Notes: generated by a model not told the origin, from the sequence alone. 64,000 bases of DNA from CAYJLF01 sp964371055 (GCA_964371055.1 CAYJLF010000014.1:62001-126000), one strand, 5' to 3'; positions 41,101 through 49,396 are shown, counted from the first letter of the stretch. Numbers and translations are program-made.

Positions 41101-43378
41101 CCGTCAACGTCTGACCGCCGGTGTTCGTGATCGTGAAGGTCCGGTCCGCGCTCTGGCCGACGACCACCGTGCCGAAGGAGAGGGAGGTCGGACTGACTTC
41201 GCATTCCCCGGGCAACTGACCGGTGCCAGTGGCCTCGACACTCGTGCAGAGCGTTCCGGGATCGATCGTGCACGACTGTGGACCCGCCTCGGTCGGCTCG
41301 AAGCGTACCGTGATGTCGGCCGACTGCCCGGCCGTCAGGCTGTAGCTCGAAGCTCCCACGACACTGTACGCCGCGCACGACAGCGTGACGCTCCCGCTCA
41401 GGGTCTGCCCGCCGGTATTGGTGATCGTGAAGGTCCGATCCGTTGACTGACCCACCAAAACCGTGCCGAAACTGAGCGTTGTCGGTTCCACCTCGCAACT
41501 GGCTGCAAGCTCGCCCAGACCGCTGGCACCCACGCTGGCGCAGCCGGTGCCGGTCTCGATCGTGCAGGAATGCTCTCCCGCCGTGCTCGGCGCGAAGCGC
41601 ACCGTGAAGGTCGCCGCCTCCCCGCCCGTCAGGCTGTAGCTCGAAGCTCCCACGACGCTGTAAGCCGGGCAGGATAGCGTGACACTTCCGCCCAGGATCT
41701 GCCCGCCCGTATTCGTGATCGTGAAGGTCCGATCCGCGGTCTGGCCCACCACGACCGTACCGAAACTGAGTGCTGTCGGCGCCACCTCGCAACTGGCCGC
41801 AAGCTCGCCCAAACCGCTGGCGATCACGCTGGCGCAGCCGGCGCCGGTCTCGATCGTGCAGGAATGCTCTCCCGCCGTGGTCGGCGCGAAGCGCACCGTG
41901 AAGGTCGCCGCCTCCCCGCCCGTCAGGCTGTAGCTCGATGATCCCACGACGCTGTACGCCGGGCAGGATAGCGTGACGCTCCCGTTCAGGGTCTGCCCGC
42001 CGGTATTGGTGATCGTGAACGTCCGATCCGTCGACTGACCCACCAAAACCGTGCCGAAACTGAGCGTTGTCGGTTCCACCTCGCAACTGGCCGCGAGCTC
42101 GCCCAACCCGCTGGCGCCCACGCTGGCGCAGCCGGCGCCGGTCTCGATCGTGCAGGACTGCTCTCCCGCCGTGGTCGGCGCGAAGCGCACCGTGATGTCG
42201 GCCGACTCCCCGGCCGTCAGGCTGTAGCTCGAAGCTCCCACGACACTGTACGCCGGGCAGGATAGCGTGACGTTTCCGCTCAGGGTCTGCCCGCCTGTAT
42301 TCGTGATCGTGAAGGTCCGATCCGCGGTCTGGCCCACCACGACCGTGCCGAAACTGAGAGTCGTCGGCGTCACCTCGCAACTGGCCGCAAGCTCGCCCAA
42401 CCCGCTGGCAGCCACGCTGGCGCAGCCGGTGCCGGTCTCGATCGTGCAGGACTGCTCTCCCGCCGTGGTCGGCGCGAAGCGCACCGTGATCGTCTGCGAC
42501 TCCCCCCCACTCAGGCTGTAGGCCGACGTCCCGACCACGCTGAAGGCCGGACAGGCGAGAGCGACACTTCCGGACAACGTCTGCCCGCCGCTGTTCGTGA
42601 TCGTGAAGGTCCGATCCGCCGTCTGGCCCGCCACGACCGTGCCGAAACTGAGCGTCGTCGGTTCCACCTCACAACTGGCCGCAAGCTCGCCCAACCCGCT
42701 GGCGCCTACGCTGGCGCAGCCGGTGCCAGTCTCGATGGTGCAGGACTGCTCTCCCGCTGTGGTCGGCGCGAAGCGCACCGTGAAGGTCGCCGCCTCCCCA
42801 CCCGCCAGGCTGTAGCTCGATGATCCCACGAGGCTGAAGGCCGGGCATGATAGGCTCACGCTTCCACTCAACGTCTGCCCGCCGGTGTTGGTGATCGTGA
42901 GCGTCCGATCCGCCGTCTGGCCCATTACGACCGTGCCAAAGGTCAGGATCGTGGGGTTCACCTCGCACTCACCCGGCAGCTGACCGATGCCGCTGGCCCC
43001 GACACTCGCGCAGTTCGTGCCTGTGTCAATCGTGCAGGACTGCTCTCCCGCCGTGGTCGGCGCTAAGCGCACCGTGAAGGTCGCCGCCTCCCCGGCCGTC
43101 AGGCTGTAGCTCGATGCTCCCACGACGCTGAAGGCCGGGCACGAGAGGCTCACGCTTCCACTCAGCGTCTGCCCGCCGGTATTCGTGATCGTGAACGTCC
43201 GATCCGCGGTCTGGCCCACGTCGACGTTTCCGAAGTCCAGCTCCGCTGGTGCCACCTCGCAGGCGGGCCCCGGATCGGGTGGTCCGGTGCTTTCGTCGCC
43301 GCAGGCGATCGGCAGGAGCAGCACCGTGAGAATGGCGATGGGGAGAGACTTCGAGATCAGACGAATCCGACGCATCAT
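38147..43378 (-). CDS. Giant lipoprotein: about 15 Hydin/ASPM-like Ig repeats plus FGE-sulfatase domain (interrupted by an N gap)
   Basis: An open frame of 1743 codons including placeholders. A signal peptide with lipobox-like LLLPIAC precedes about 15 Ig repeats. Repeats 1-11 are about 98 residues each and very alike (C-E-V-x-P-T-x-L-x-F-G-x-V, then FTITNTGGQTLSGSV). Repeats 12-15 form a second subtype of about 101 residues (FSITNVGGGTLSGSVTEE). A C-terminal FGE-sulfatase domain follows (FVSAGTFTMGSPPG, LLTEAEWEYVCRGG, DAHGNVSEWVWD). The 100 Ns at 39805-39904 cut one repeat, so the true length is unknown. It is a paralogue of 29300-31414. Likely outer-surface adhesin or scaffold; this is inference. 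Confidence 0.85.
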   Translation of the reverse strand: MMRRIRLISKSLPIAILTVLLLPIACGDESTGPPDPGPACEVAPAELDFGNVDVGQTADRTFTITNTGGQTLSGSVSLSCPAFSVVGASSYSLTAGEAATFTVRLAPTTAGEQSCTIDTGTNCASVGASGIGQLPGECEVNPTILTFGTVVMGQTADRTLTITNTGGQTLSGSVSLSCPAFSLVGSSSYSLAGGEAATFTVRFAPTTAGEQSCTIETGTGCASVGASGLGELAASCEVEPTTLSFGTVVAGQTADRTFTITNSGGQTLSGSVALACPAFSVVGTSAYSLSGGESQTITVRFAPTTAGEQSCTIETGTGCASVAASGLGELAASCEVTPTTLSFGTVVVGQTADRTFTITNTGGQTLSGNVTLSCPAYSVVGASSYSLTAGESADITVRFAPTTAGEQSCTIETGAGCASVGASGLGELAASCEVEPTTLSFGTVLVGQSTDRTFTITNTGGQTLNGSVTLSCPAYSVVGSSSYSLTGGEAATFTVRFAPTTAGEHSCTIETGAGCASVIASGLGELAASCEVAPTALSFGTVVVGQTADRTFTITNTGGQILGGSVTLSCPAYSVVGASSYSLTGGEAATFTVRFAPSTAGEHSCTIETGTGCASVGASGLGELAASCEVEPTTLSFGTVLVGQSTDRTFTITNTGGQTLSGSVTLSCAAYSVVGASSYSLTAGQSADITVRFEPTEAGPQSCTIDPGTLCTSVEATGTGQLPGECEVSPTSLSFGTVVVGQSADRTFTITNTGGQTLTGSVTLSCPAFSLVESSTYSLTAGQSDDFTVRFAPTAAGPQSCTIDTGALCASVGASGTGELPASCEVMPTTLAFGTILVGQIADRTFTITNTGGQILSGNVTLSCQAYSVVGASNYSLTGGESQTITVRFAPTVAGPQSCTIDIGLLCASVGASGTGELAAACAVEPTTLTFGAVEVGEASDQTFTITNTGGQTLSGSVVLSCAAFSVVGPSGYSLTGGQSQTITVRFEPPAEGAHACTIDTGALCADVQASGSGQLPSDCEVSPTALLFGPVVVGQVADLTFTITNRNSQPLVGSVSLSCVAFSLVGAVAYNLAQDQSQVFTVRFAPPSVGSFSCTLDTGASCADVVASGTGQSPPLPVCAVDSTSLRFGSVEVGQSSDRSFSITNVGGGTLSGSVTEXXXXXXXXXXXXXXXXXXXXXXXXXXXXXXXXXXVEVGQSSDLSFSITNVGGGTLSGSVTEECAAYSIVSGGGSYELTAGQTRTVTVCFAPPSAGEHGCTIDTGASCASVAASGNGTVTPVPVCAVDSTMLRFGSVEVGQSSDLSFSITNVGGGTLSGSVTEECVAYVIVSGGGSYSLTAGQSKAITVRFTPPSAGEHGCTISTGASCASVAASGNGTVTPVPTCVVEPTILAFGSVPIEDADTLSFTIENTGGGDLSGNVTEGCAAYSILSGGGSFTLSAGQTRTVTLRFAPVLPGAQNCEVSLGTPDCDPVGCTGAGTILPGLVFVSAGTFTMGSPPGEPGRGVDEAQHGVALSKALLVSRHEVTQSEWQSVMGWNASSLPGSSDPVETITWFDCVNYCNRRSAAAGLDSVYVMTGRVYFPPYDNIVDAASVTCDWTKNGYRLLTEAEWEYVCRGGTSSAYCNGGITYEYGCQLDPNLDLVGWFCGNAGAELHHDVGLKDANAWGFRDAHGNVSEWVWDAYAAYPAGPVTDPTGPGYSGSSNHVLRGGSGASWTNACRSACRDKADPSTAGIQTGFRVARKGE
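39001..43264 (-). repeat. Tandem coding repeats of about 294-303 bp
   Basis: The repeated units of the giant lipoprotein. Copies of GGTTCCACCTCGCAACTGGC begin near 41485 and 42073, exactly two 294-base periods apart. Units nearest the N-terminus are highly similar at DNA level, suggesting recent duplication or gene conversion. Units nearest the FGE domain belong to a separate subtype. Confidence 0.9.
39805..39904. other. Assembly gap of exactly 100 N inside the repeat array
   Basis: A scaffold placeholder within the second repeat subtype. From the neighbouring unit, about 74 residues (222 bases) should separate the last residue before and the first after the gap, so the placeholder is too short by at least about 120 bases, or by that plus whole repeats. 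Confidence 0.95.
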
Positions 43379-43705
43379 CGGGCCCTCCGTTTTCTGGCGC
43401 GAGGCACGGGAGCTTGGGCATCACCACGACCAACCACACGCCAGTTTACTCCGGGTCTCGGGAGAGGTGCCACCCGAAATCCGGCGGCACCAACGGCCCG
43501 GAGGGTACGCCAACCGAGCGAAGCAATCCCCTGTCTGCAACGACCCGTCTCCTGTTCTGCGGAAGATTGGGCGACCTCGCAGTTCTGAGCTCACCGCAAG
43601 TGGGACAGGCGGTTGAACCGTGCGTCCGACGCCCGTTGCGAATTCGTGTCGGTCTCGAGAGCATTTCGTCGCCTTACCCAGCACAACGTTTGCAAGGAGG
43701 AATCG
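43379..43705. other. Divergent intergenic region
   Basis: A 327-base spacer between the giant lipoprotein gene (minus) and the 43706 gene (plus). It should hold both promoters. I see no clear boxes, RNA motif or small gene. Confidence 0.35.
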
Positions 43706-45892
43706 ATGCATACCATCCGAAGCATCCCACTGGCGCTCGCGGTGAGCGCGCTCGCGATGATCTGGCAGCCGGCGTGGGCGGAAGAGTTCACGGGGCATTG
43801 GTTCGGCGGGGGTGGACCAGATGACGGTGTCATGCTCTCCGGCGTCTGGAGCTTCGACCAGCACTCCGAGGCCCAGGCCGACTCGGTCGAACCGTGTGCC
43901 CACGGGAGCATCGGGGTGCGCGGCGACATCCTCGACTGGCAGGGCTGGGCCCCGTCCCCGGAGTCGAACGTCCTGCCACGCGTCGAGATGATGGACGCGG
44001 ACTGGATCGATCCCGCGCAATTCCCCGACGGGATCGACCTCGGAAACGTCGGAGGGGGCGTCCTCGCCTTCTACGCCACGGTCGAGGGCGAGCCGGGATT
44101 CCTCCCTCTCCAGCTCTCGCTCATGGAAAGCCCAATGGTCGACCTGGCGGCTCTGGACATCCCCGGCGATCCACTCGAGTTCGTCTTCTCCTCAGCCTGC
44201 GCCCCGGACCCGGAGTTGGGACTCCTGGAGTGGATCGTGGGGGTGCGGTACTACGACGGCGTGGCCTGGTCTCCCTGGCTCGACCAGTCGGCCCCCATGA
44301 CCTTCGGAGCGAACGAGCACGGGTTCGATCTCGAGATGATCGGCCCCTGGACCACCGTGCAGTTCCGGGTCGGCGTCCGTAATCCCTCCGAGATTCAGTT
44401 GCTCGGGAAGAAGGGTCCCGCCGGAGACAAGGCGAAGGCCGGGGCGAAGCCCCCCTCGGTGCTCGACCAGACCTGGAAGTACGTGCCCGACATCACTCAG
44501 GACACTAAGCCGACCTGCGCGGGCGCCAGCGCGGCCGATTGCCTCGCCTATTGGGCGAAGGGCGGCTATCCGGAGATCATGCCGGCCGCGGCCGACACCG
44601 CCAAACGGCATGGGAAGCTCCGCGACGAGTTGATCAAGGAGATCTACGGCGCGGACGGGAAGGTCGGCGGCACCGGAGCGGACGCGGACAACTGGGGGGG
44701 AGGCATTTCCAGTTACTTGAAGAAGAAGGGGGCCTACGACGGCACTCCGCAGCCGAACGGACGAACCCCTCTCATTCACGAGCGGAAGGAGAACCCCAGC
44801 TGCGACTACATGCGACAGGAGTTCGGCCAATGCCACGACGTGATGATCTTCTTCAAGTGGTGCGACGATGACGGGAAGGTGATCAAGAACAGCGACGGCT
44901 CCGAGCCGGCGCACCAGGCCACGCTGGCTGGCCTCGTCAAGACTTCGGACGGGAAGACCACCGGACACGCGGCTCACGGCTGGGGCAAGTCGACCGACGA
45001 GGTGACCGAAGCGAACCGCGGGACCGCTTACGACCAGTTCGAGATCGAGTGCGTGGACGGGAAGATCAAGATGAAGAACGAGGAATTGCTCAAGAAGTAC
45101 AAGGGCAAGGGCGCTACGCATCTCTGCGTGACGGAGATCAACGTGGTCAAGCCGAAGCCGCAGGGCTTCGCGGCGCCTCGGCTCCTCGCCGCCCTCACGC
45201 CCTCGCCGCTGGACAAGGCCGGCCGCGACCTCATCGACTATGCCTACTCCATCGTGAACGACGCCGGCGAGCCGATGAACTACTTCGCGATGATCCTGGA
45301 GGTCCCCTTCGAAGATGTCCAGACCCCGGCCGGTTGGACGTGGCAGCCGCTCCCGGCGCCCTTTCCCAATGCGACCGACTGCAACGAATGGCTTGGCCGC
45401 AGCGGGATCCTCTGGAGCACGGCCGGCGATCCGGTTCCCCCGGGTGGCGTGTTGGGTGGCTTCGGGTTCTCAACCTCGTCCGCCTACCCGCCCGCGACGC
45501 TCGGCGGACAGTGGTACACCCAGACGACCCTCGGGACCGGCCTCTACGGATTCGTCGAGGGGCCGGCCCTGCCGGAGGGCGCCGGCGTGCCAGAGCCTCC
45601 TGAGAGGACCATGGCGGACGGCAGCGCCCTGCGCGTCTTCCCGAATCCCGCGCACGACGGCGTCACCGTCGACCTCGCGTTGCCGCACGCGGGAGCCTAC
45701 CGGATCGAGATCTTCGACGCGGCCGGCCGCCGGATCCGCACGTACCGCGACGTGATCACAGGAGGAGATGCATTCCGCTGGACCTGGGATGGACGTGACA
45801 GCACGGGACGGCGGGTCCCCGCCGGAGCGTACTTCTGTCGCGTGGGGACCGGAGGGGAGTTCGTGCAAGAACGACTGATCCTGCTGCGATAG
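43706..45892 (+). CDS. Secreted protein with possible papain-fold (C39-like) domain and FlgD-Ig-like C-terminal domain
   Basis: A 728-residue exported protein. The start at 43706 has AAGGAGG 5 bases upstream and gives a signal peptide ending near AWAEE. After a beta-rich N-terminal region, residues about 255-490 contain KPTCAGASAADCLAYWA, which looks like the Cys-bearing helix of C39/papain-fold peptidases, and HAAHGWG further on, a candidate His motif. This assignment is tentative; it could be a catalytically inert relative. Residues from about 640 are a FlgD-Ig-like domain (FPNPAHDGVTVDLAL, WDGRDSTGRRVPAGAYF). Confidence 0.8.
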   Translation: MHTIRSIPLALAVSALAMIWQPAWAEEFTGHWFGGGGPDDGVMLSGVWSFDQHSEAQADSVEPCAHGSIGVRGDILDWQGWAPSPESNVLPRVEMMDADWIDPAQFPDGIDLGNVGGGVLAFYATVEGEPGFLPLQLSLMESPMVDLAALDIPGDPLEFVFSSACAPDPELGLLEWIVGVRYYDGVAWSPWLDQSAPMTFGANEHGFDLEMIGPWTTVQFRVGVRNPSEIQLLGKKGPAGDKAKAGAKPPSVLDQTWKYVPDITQDTKPTCAGASAADCLAYWAKGGYPEIMPAAADTAKRHGKLRDELIKEIYGADGKVGGTGADADNWGGGISSYLKKKGAYDGTPQPNGRTPLIHERKENPSCDYMRQEFGQCHDVMIFFKWCDDDGKVIKNSDGSEPAHQATLAGLVKTSDGKTTGHAAHGWGKSTDEVTEANRGTAYDQFEIECVDGKIKMKNEELLKKYKGKGATHLCVTEINVVKPKPQGFAAPRLLAALTPSPLDKAGRDLIDYAYSIVNDAGEPMNYFAMILEVPFEDVQTPAGWTWQPLPAPFPNATDCNEWLGRSGILWSTAGDPVPPGGVLGGFGFSTSSAYPPATLGGQWYTQTTLGTGLYGFVEGPALPEGAGVPEPPERTMADGSALRVFPNPAHDGVTVDLALPHAGAYRIEIFDAAGRRIRTYRDVITGGDAFRWTWDGRDSTGRRVPAGAYFCRVGTGGEFVQERLILLR

Positions 45893-45988
45893 TGTCAGAT
45901 GGCCCCTTCGGAGGGGTGGCCGGGCAACCGTGCCCGCGCCATCCCTCCCCGCCGCGCACGACGCCTCCGGCGCCCAGGAAACCTGTGC

Positions 45989-46017
45989 TTTCGCCGGAGA
46001 CACTCCGGTGCTACAAT
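45989..46017 (+). promoter_or_regulatory. Possible promoter with internal dyad
   Basis: TACAAT (46012-46017) is a good -10 box; the -35 at 17 bases, TTTCGC (45989-45994), is poor. The spacer contains a perfect inverted repeat CCGGAG-ACA-CTCCGG (45994-46008). A weak -35 with an operator in the spacer would suit an activator-dependent promoter. It lies about 95 bases before the 46111 gene. Confidence 0.35.
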
Positions 46018-46110
46018 TCCGTCGGTTCGAGTGAGGCTGCCTGAGCAGACACCGATGCGCAGCACCGTGGCTGGCTTCACCCAAGGCGTGGCCACAAAGG
46101 AGGGTCTACC

Positions 46111-46809
46111 ATGCGGAGACGCCTATCGCTTCTGGTACCTGCAATTCTTCTGATCATGGTCGTGCCCGGTCTGGCCCAGGCCGACTGGGCCGACAACTTC
46201 GACTCCTACGCGATCAACAGCGGACTCCACGGTCAGGGCGGTTGGCACGGCTGGGACGGTTCCCCGGCCTGGGATGCCTTCGTCACCGACCTCTACTCCC
46301 GGAGCGCTCCGCACTCTGTGGCGGTCACCGGATCGTCCGACATCGTGCATGAGTACACCGGGTACACCTCAGACGTCTGGGTGTACACCGCGTGGCAGTA
46401 CATCCCCACCAGCTTCTCCGGGATCAGCTACTTCATCCTGCTGAACACCTACAACGACGGCGGTCCCTACAACTGGTCCACCCAGATCCAGTTCAACGCG
46501 AGCACGAATTCGGTGATTTTCGATCCCGACAATGTCTCGTTGCCCCTGGTTCTGGGCCAGTGGGTCGAGCTGAAGCTCGTGATCGATCTGCAGAGCGATC
46601 TGCAGACCGTCTACTACAACGGTCAGTTCCTGATCTCCAAGAGCTGGACCGAGGGCAACAGCGGCAACGGCGCTTTGAACATCGCGGCGGTCGACCTCTT
46701 CGCGAACAACGCCGCGCCGATCTACTGGGACGACCTCTCGCTGGTCCCGGAGTCGTCCACCCCGATCGAGAGTTCATCCTGGGGACGCATCAAGTCGCTC
46801 TACAAGTAG
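46111..46809 (+). CDS. Secreted lectin-like protein with C-terminal SWGxIKxxYK tail
   Basis: A 232-residue exported protein. A signal peptide (MRRRLSLLVPAILLIMVVPG, cleavage after AQA) is followed by a domain whose pattern (DNFDSYAINSG, GWDGSPAWDAF, then YWDDLSLVPE at the end) resembles LamG/concanavalin-like jelly-roll domains. The tail ESSSWGRIKSLYK is the second instance of the conserved C-terminal motif in this window. AAAGGAGGG precedes the ATG, and a strong hairpin terminator follows at 46841-46869. The ligand is unknown, but the fold and export suggest polysaccharide or surface binding. Confidence 0.82.
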   Translation: MRRRLSLLVPAILLIMVVPGLAQADWADNFDSYAINSGLHGQGGWHGWDGSPAWDAFVTDLYSRSAPHSVAVTGSSDIVHEYTGYTSDVWVYTAWQYIPTSFSGISYFILLNTYNDGGPYNWSTQIQFNASTNSVIFDPDNVSLPLVLGQWVELKLVIDLQSDLQTVYYNGQFLISKSWTEGNSGNGALNIAAVDLFANNAAPIYWDDLSLVPESSTPIESSSWGRIKSLYK

Positions 46810-46840
46810 CCTGCTACTCCCCGGGACCGCATCAACTCAA

Positions 46841-46869
46841 CGCGCCTCGCCCCTTCCGGGCGGGGCGCG
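46841..46869 (+). terminator. Intrinsic terminator of the 46111-46809 gene
   Basis: A 12-bp stem (46841-46852 with 46858-46869; one G-U pair) carries a CTTCC loop and is followed by CTCGTTT. It could also stop transcription of the facing fucosidase gene. Confidence 0.7.
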
Positions 46870-46901
46870 CTCGTTTGCACCGGGCAGAAGACCGTGCCCG
46901 C

Positions 46902-48266
46902 TCAGTAGAGCCCGCCCGTACCGCGGTAAAGGCTCAGCGGACCGTCCAGCCGTACCTCCAGCACGGTCATCCACGGGTCGGCCGCCTCTTCCGGCACGTC
47001 GATGAAGACGATCCCGGGCACCTTGCTCCAGCTGATCTTGCCGACGACGCGGTGCGCGAGGCGCAAATCCAGCCCCAGCACGCTCACGGTGACGATTCCG
47101 TTCTCGAGTCCCTTGATCCCGACGCTGCCCCCGGTGCCGTGCGGCAGAAAGAGGTAGAGACGGGTGCCGTCCGGGCTGAGGGTGCTGGGACCGAAGTAGT
47201 GCCCACTGGGCAAGCCGGCTCGGGACCCGAAGACGGCCGCGGCGTGCTTCGCGTTCCACGCCCCGAGCTCCTCGAGCGCTCGTGCCTGCTGCGGGGGAAT
47301 CGTCCCATCCTCCTTCGGCCCGATGTCCAGCAGTAGATTCCCGCCATGGCCAATGACGTCGGCGAAGATGGCGATGAGATCATGCGTGCTCTTCCGGGTG
47401 GTGTCCTGCGGCTGCCAGCCCCACGCGTCACCGATGGTCATGCAGAGCTCCCACCACGGGTACCGGGGGCGCTCCACCGGAATGTTCTGCTCCGGCGTCT
47501 CGTAGTCGCCGTAACCCGCGAGCCGGCCGTTGATGATGGCGAGAGGGTTTCGTCGCAGGATCATGTCGCGCACCCGGGAAGCCTCCCACTCCTCGGGACT
47601 GTGCTCCCAGTCACCGTCGAACCACCAGAGATCAGGCTCCAACGCCTCGGCGATCTCAATCACCTGGCCCTGGTAGAAGTCCAGGAATCGTCGCCAGCGC
47701 GCCGGGTCGTCCGTGATCGCGTAGCGCGTGCTGTCCCGCGTGAAACCAGGGTAGTCATGGTCGCTCCAGTCGATCAGCGAAAAGTACGCCCCGGTCTTCA
47801 GACCGCGCGCGCGAAGCTCTTCGAAGAAGGGGGCAATGAGATCGCGCCCGGCCGGGGAGCCGGCGGCCACCGATCGCCGCGACGTCGGAATCGGTCCGCC
47901 CCCGGGCGCTCCCGGAAGCATCGTCGTTTCCCACAACGCCACGCCGTCGTGGTGCTTGGTCGTGATCACCGCGTAGCGCGCTCCGCTCCGCCGGATCAGT
48001 TCAGCCCACGCCCCCGGATCGTACCGACTGGCCGTGAACCCCGCGAGCTGCCGCATATAGTCGGCGTACGGCATCTTCCGGTTGTGGAACGCCCAGCTCT
48101 CGTCCACGCCGTCCACGCTGTAGATGCCCCAGTGGATGAAGATGCCCAGCTTCGCATCGGCAAACCATTGCATCTTCTCCGCGATGGCATCCGGAGCCAC
48201 GCGTTGTTCCGCCTGCACGGCGGTGCAAGCGGCCACGAGCAGGCTGATCAGCCCGACCTTGTGCAA
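46902..48266 (-). CDS. Secreted GH29 alpha-L-fucosidase
   Basis: A 454-residue exported enzyme. The start is TTG at 48266 with GGAGG 5 bases upstream; it gives a proper signal peptide (KVGLISLLVAACTAVQA), whereas the open frame to 48428 adds an unlike N-terminus. GH29 signatures are present: FADAKLGIFIHWGIYSV, YAVITTKHHDGVALW, the nucleophile Asp in PDLWWFDGDWE, and GNLLLDIGPKEDG. It should release alpha-L-fucose from glycans in the periplasm or outside. It has neither of the two C-terminal sorting-like ends. A Cys in the signal region (VAAC) leaves lipoprotein processing possible. Confidence 0.92.
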   Translation of the reverse strand: MHKVGLISLLVAACTAVQAEQRVAPDAIAEKMQWFADAKLGIFIHWGIYSVDGVDESWAFHNRKMPYADYMRQLAGFTASRYDPGAWAELIRRSGARYAVITTKHHDGVALWETTMLPGAPGGGPIPTSRRSVAAGSPAGRDLIAPFFEELRARGLKTGAYFSLIDWSDHDYPGFTRDSTRYAITDDPARWRRFLDFYQGQVIEIAEALEPDLWWFDGDWEHSPEEWEASRVRDMILRRNPLAIINGRLAGYGDYETPEQNIPVERPRYPWWELCMTIGDAWGWQPQDTTRKSTHDLIAIFADVIGHGGNLLLDIGPKEDGTIPPQQARALEELGAWNAKHAAAVFGSRAGLPSGHYFGPSTLSPDGTRLYLFLPHGTGGSVGIKGLENGIVTVSVLGLDLRLAHRVVGKISWSKVPGIVFIDVPEEAADPWMTVLEVRLDGPLSLYRGTGGLY

Positions 48267-48610
48267 TCTTCCTCCTCCCTTCCACGCGTGCTCTCCGACG
48301 CCGAGGCCGCGGCCGATCCGATCGGGCCGGCCCGCCGACTCCACCGCCGGACATGATACGCCCGGCGGCCTCCGGGACCGCCCCGTCTCCGTGCCTGGCG
48401 ATCCATCAAAACGAGAATGGCGGATCAAATTGAAGCGGGTTGCCGTGGCCTGCCCTCCACCAACGGCTCAACCGTCGAGCCCACGCGGCGGCGGCGCTCC
48501 TCCTCCAATGGCACGGAAGATGCACCCGCAGAGACAGGCGATCGGTTGCCTGGCGAAGTCCTTCCGGCCGCTTCGACCGCCCGGACCGACGACGATAAGG
48601 GGGTAATCCG
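48267..48610. other. Divergent intergenic region with a candidate sigma-54 site
   Basis: A 344-base spacer between the fucosidase gene (minus) and the M48 protease gene (plus). The only notable element is the sigma-54-like box listed separately. A 76-codon frame overlapping the protease start looks spurious. Confidence 0.4.
48509..48524 (+). promoter_or_regulatory. Candidate sigma-54 promoter upstream of the M48 protease gene
   Basis: TGGCACGGAAGATGCA matches the -24/-12 consensus TGGCACG-N4-TTGCW with one mismatch and has the exact GG-N10-GC spacing. It would start transcription near 48536, leaving a leader of about 75 nt. One near match could occur by chance in a window this long. The support is its position and orientation, plus the sigma-54 regulator at 22122. 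Confidence 0.4.
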
Positions 48611-49396
48611 ATGCAAGCGAGCGTCCTCCGAAAAGGACTCTGTCTGATGGCGATCTCAGTCATCGCGCTGGGGTGCGCCACCGTCCCCATCACCGGGCGG
48701 AACCAGTTCAACCTGATTCCCGACAGCCAGGCTGACGCGTTGGGCGCAGAGGCCTATCAGAAGGTGGAATCGGAGTCGCGGCTGATCACGAGCGGGCCGG
48801 AGTACGACCGAGTGCTGCGTGTCGGAAGACGGATCGCCGCAGCCGCGGACAACCCAGACTTCAACTGGGACTTCTGCCTGATCGACGACCCCAAGATGAT
48901 CAACGCGTTCTGTCTTCCGGGCGGCAAGGTCGCCATCTACAGCGGCATCCTGCCGGTTACCCAGGATGACACCGGATTGGCGGTGGTCATCGCGCACGAG
49001 GCCGCGCACGCCATCGCGCGCCACGGCGCCGAGCGCATGACCGACCAGCTCGCCGTTCAGTTGGGGGGCGCGGGCCTTCAACACCTGCTCCAGCAGAAGA
49101 GTCCGGCGACCCAGCAACTGGTGATGGCAGCCTTCGGCGTCGGAACGACGGTCGGCGTGATGCTCCCGTTCAGCCGCTCGTTGGAAAACGAAGCCGATCA
49201 CATCGGCCTCGTCTTCATGGCCAAGGCGGGATACGACCCGCGGCAGGCGCCGGAGTTCTGGAAGCGCATGAGTGCCGCCTCCAGCGGAGCCGCCCCCCCT
49301 GCCTTCCTGAGCGATCACCCCTCAGACGCCAGCCGGATTCAGAATCTCGCGAAGTGGATGCCCGAGGCGCTCAAGTACTACCACCCGAGGAGCTGA
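48611..49396 (+). CDS. M48-family metalloprotease lipoprotein (LoiP/BepA-like)
   Basis: A 261-residue zinc protease. A lipobox (SVIALGC, Cys22) predicts a periplasmic lipoprotein. The zinc site is HEAAH (129-133), and the third ligand Glu is in LENEADHIG near residue 197. The upstream motif GGKVAIYSGIL is conserved in the family. Relatives degrade or help fold outer-membrane proteins under envelope stress. AAGGGGG lies 6 bases before the ATG. Two small exported or membrane genes follow closely on the same strand and may form an operon. A candidate sigma-54 promoter lies about 100 bases upstream. Confidence 0.92.
   Translation: MQASVLRKGLCLMAISVIALGCATVPITGRNQFNLIPDSQADALGAEAYQKVESESRLITSGPEYDRVLRVGRRIAAAADNPDFNWDFCLIDDPKMINAFCLPGGKVAIYSGILPVTQDDTGLAVVIAHEAAHAIARHGAERMTDQLAVQLGGAGLQHLLQQKSPATQQLVMAAFGVGTTVGVMLPFSRSLENEADHIGLVFMAKAGYDPRQAPEFWKRMSAASSGAAPPAFLSDHPSDASRIQNLAKWMPEALKYYHPRS

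Noticed and set aside
38147..43378. Repeat array considered as a CRISPR or non-coding satellite
   Set aside because: The 294-bp units are in frame, encode regular Ig-like domains and lie in one long protein. There are no short repeats with unique spacers.
48417..48647. A 76-codon frame upstream of the M48 protease
   Set aside because: Low-complexity Ser/Thr/Arg content, overlap with the protease start and no ribosome site.
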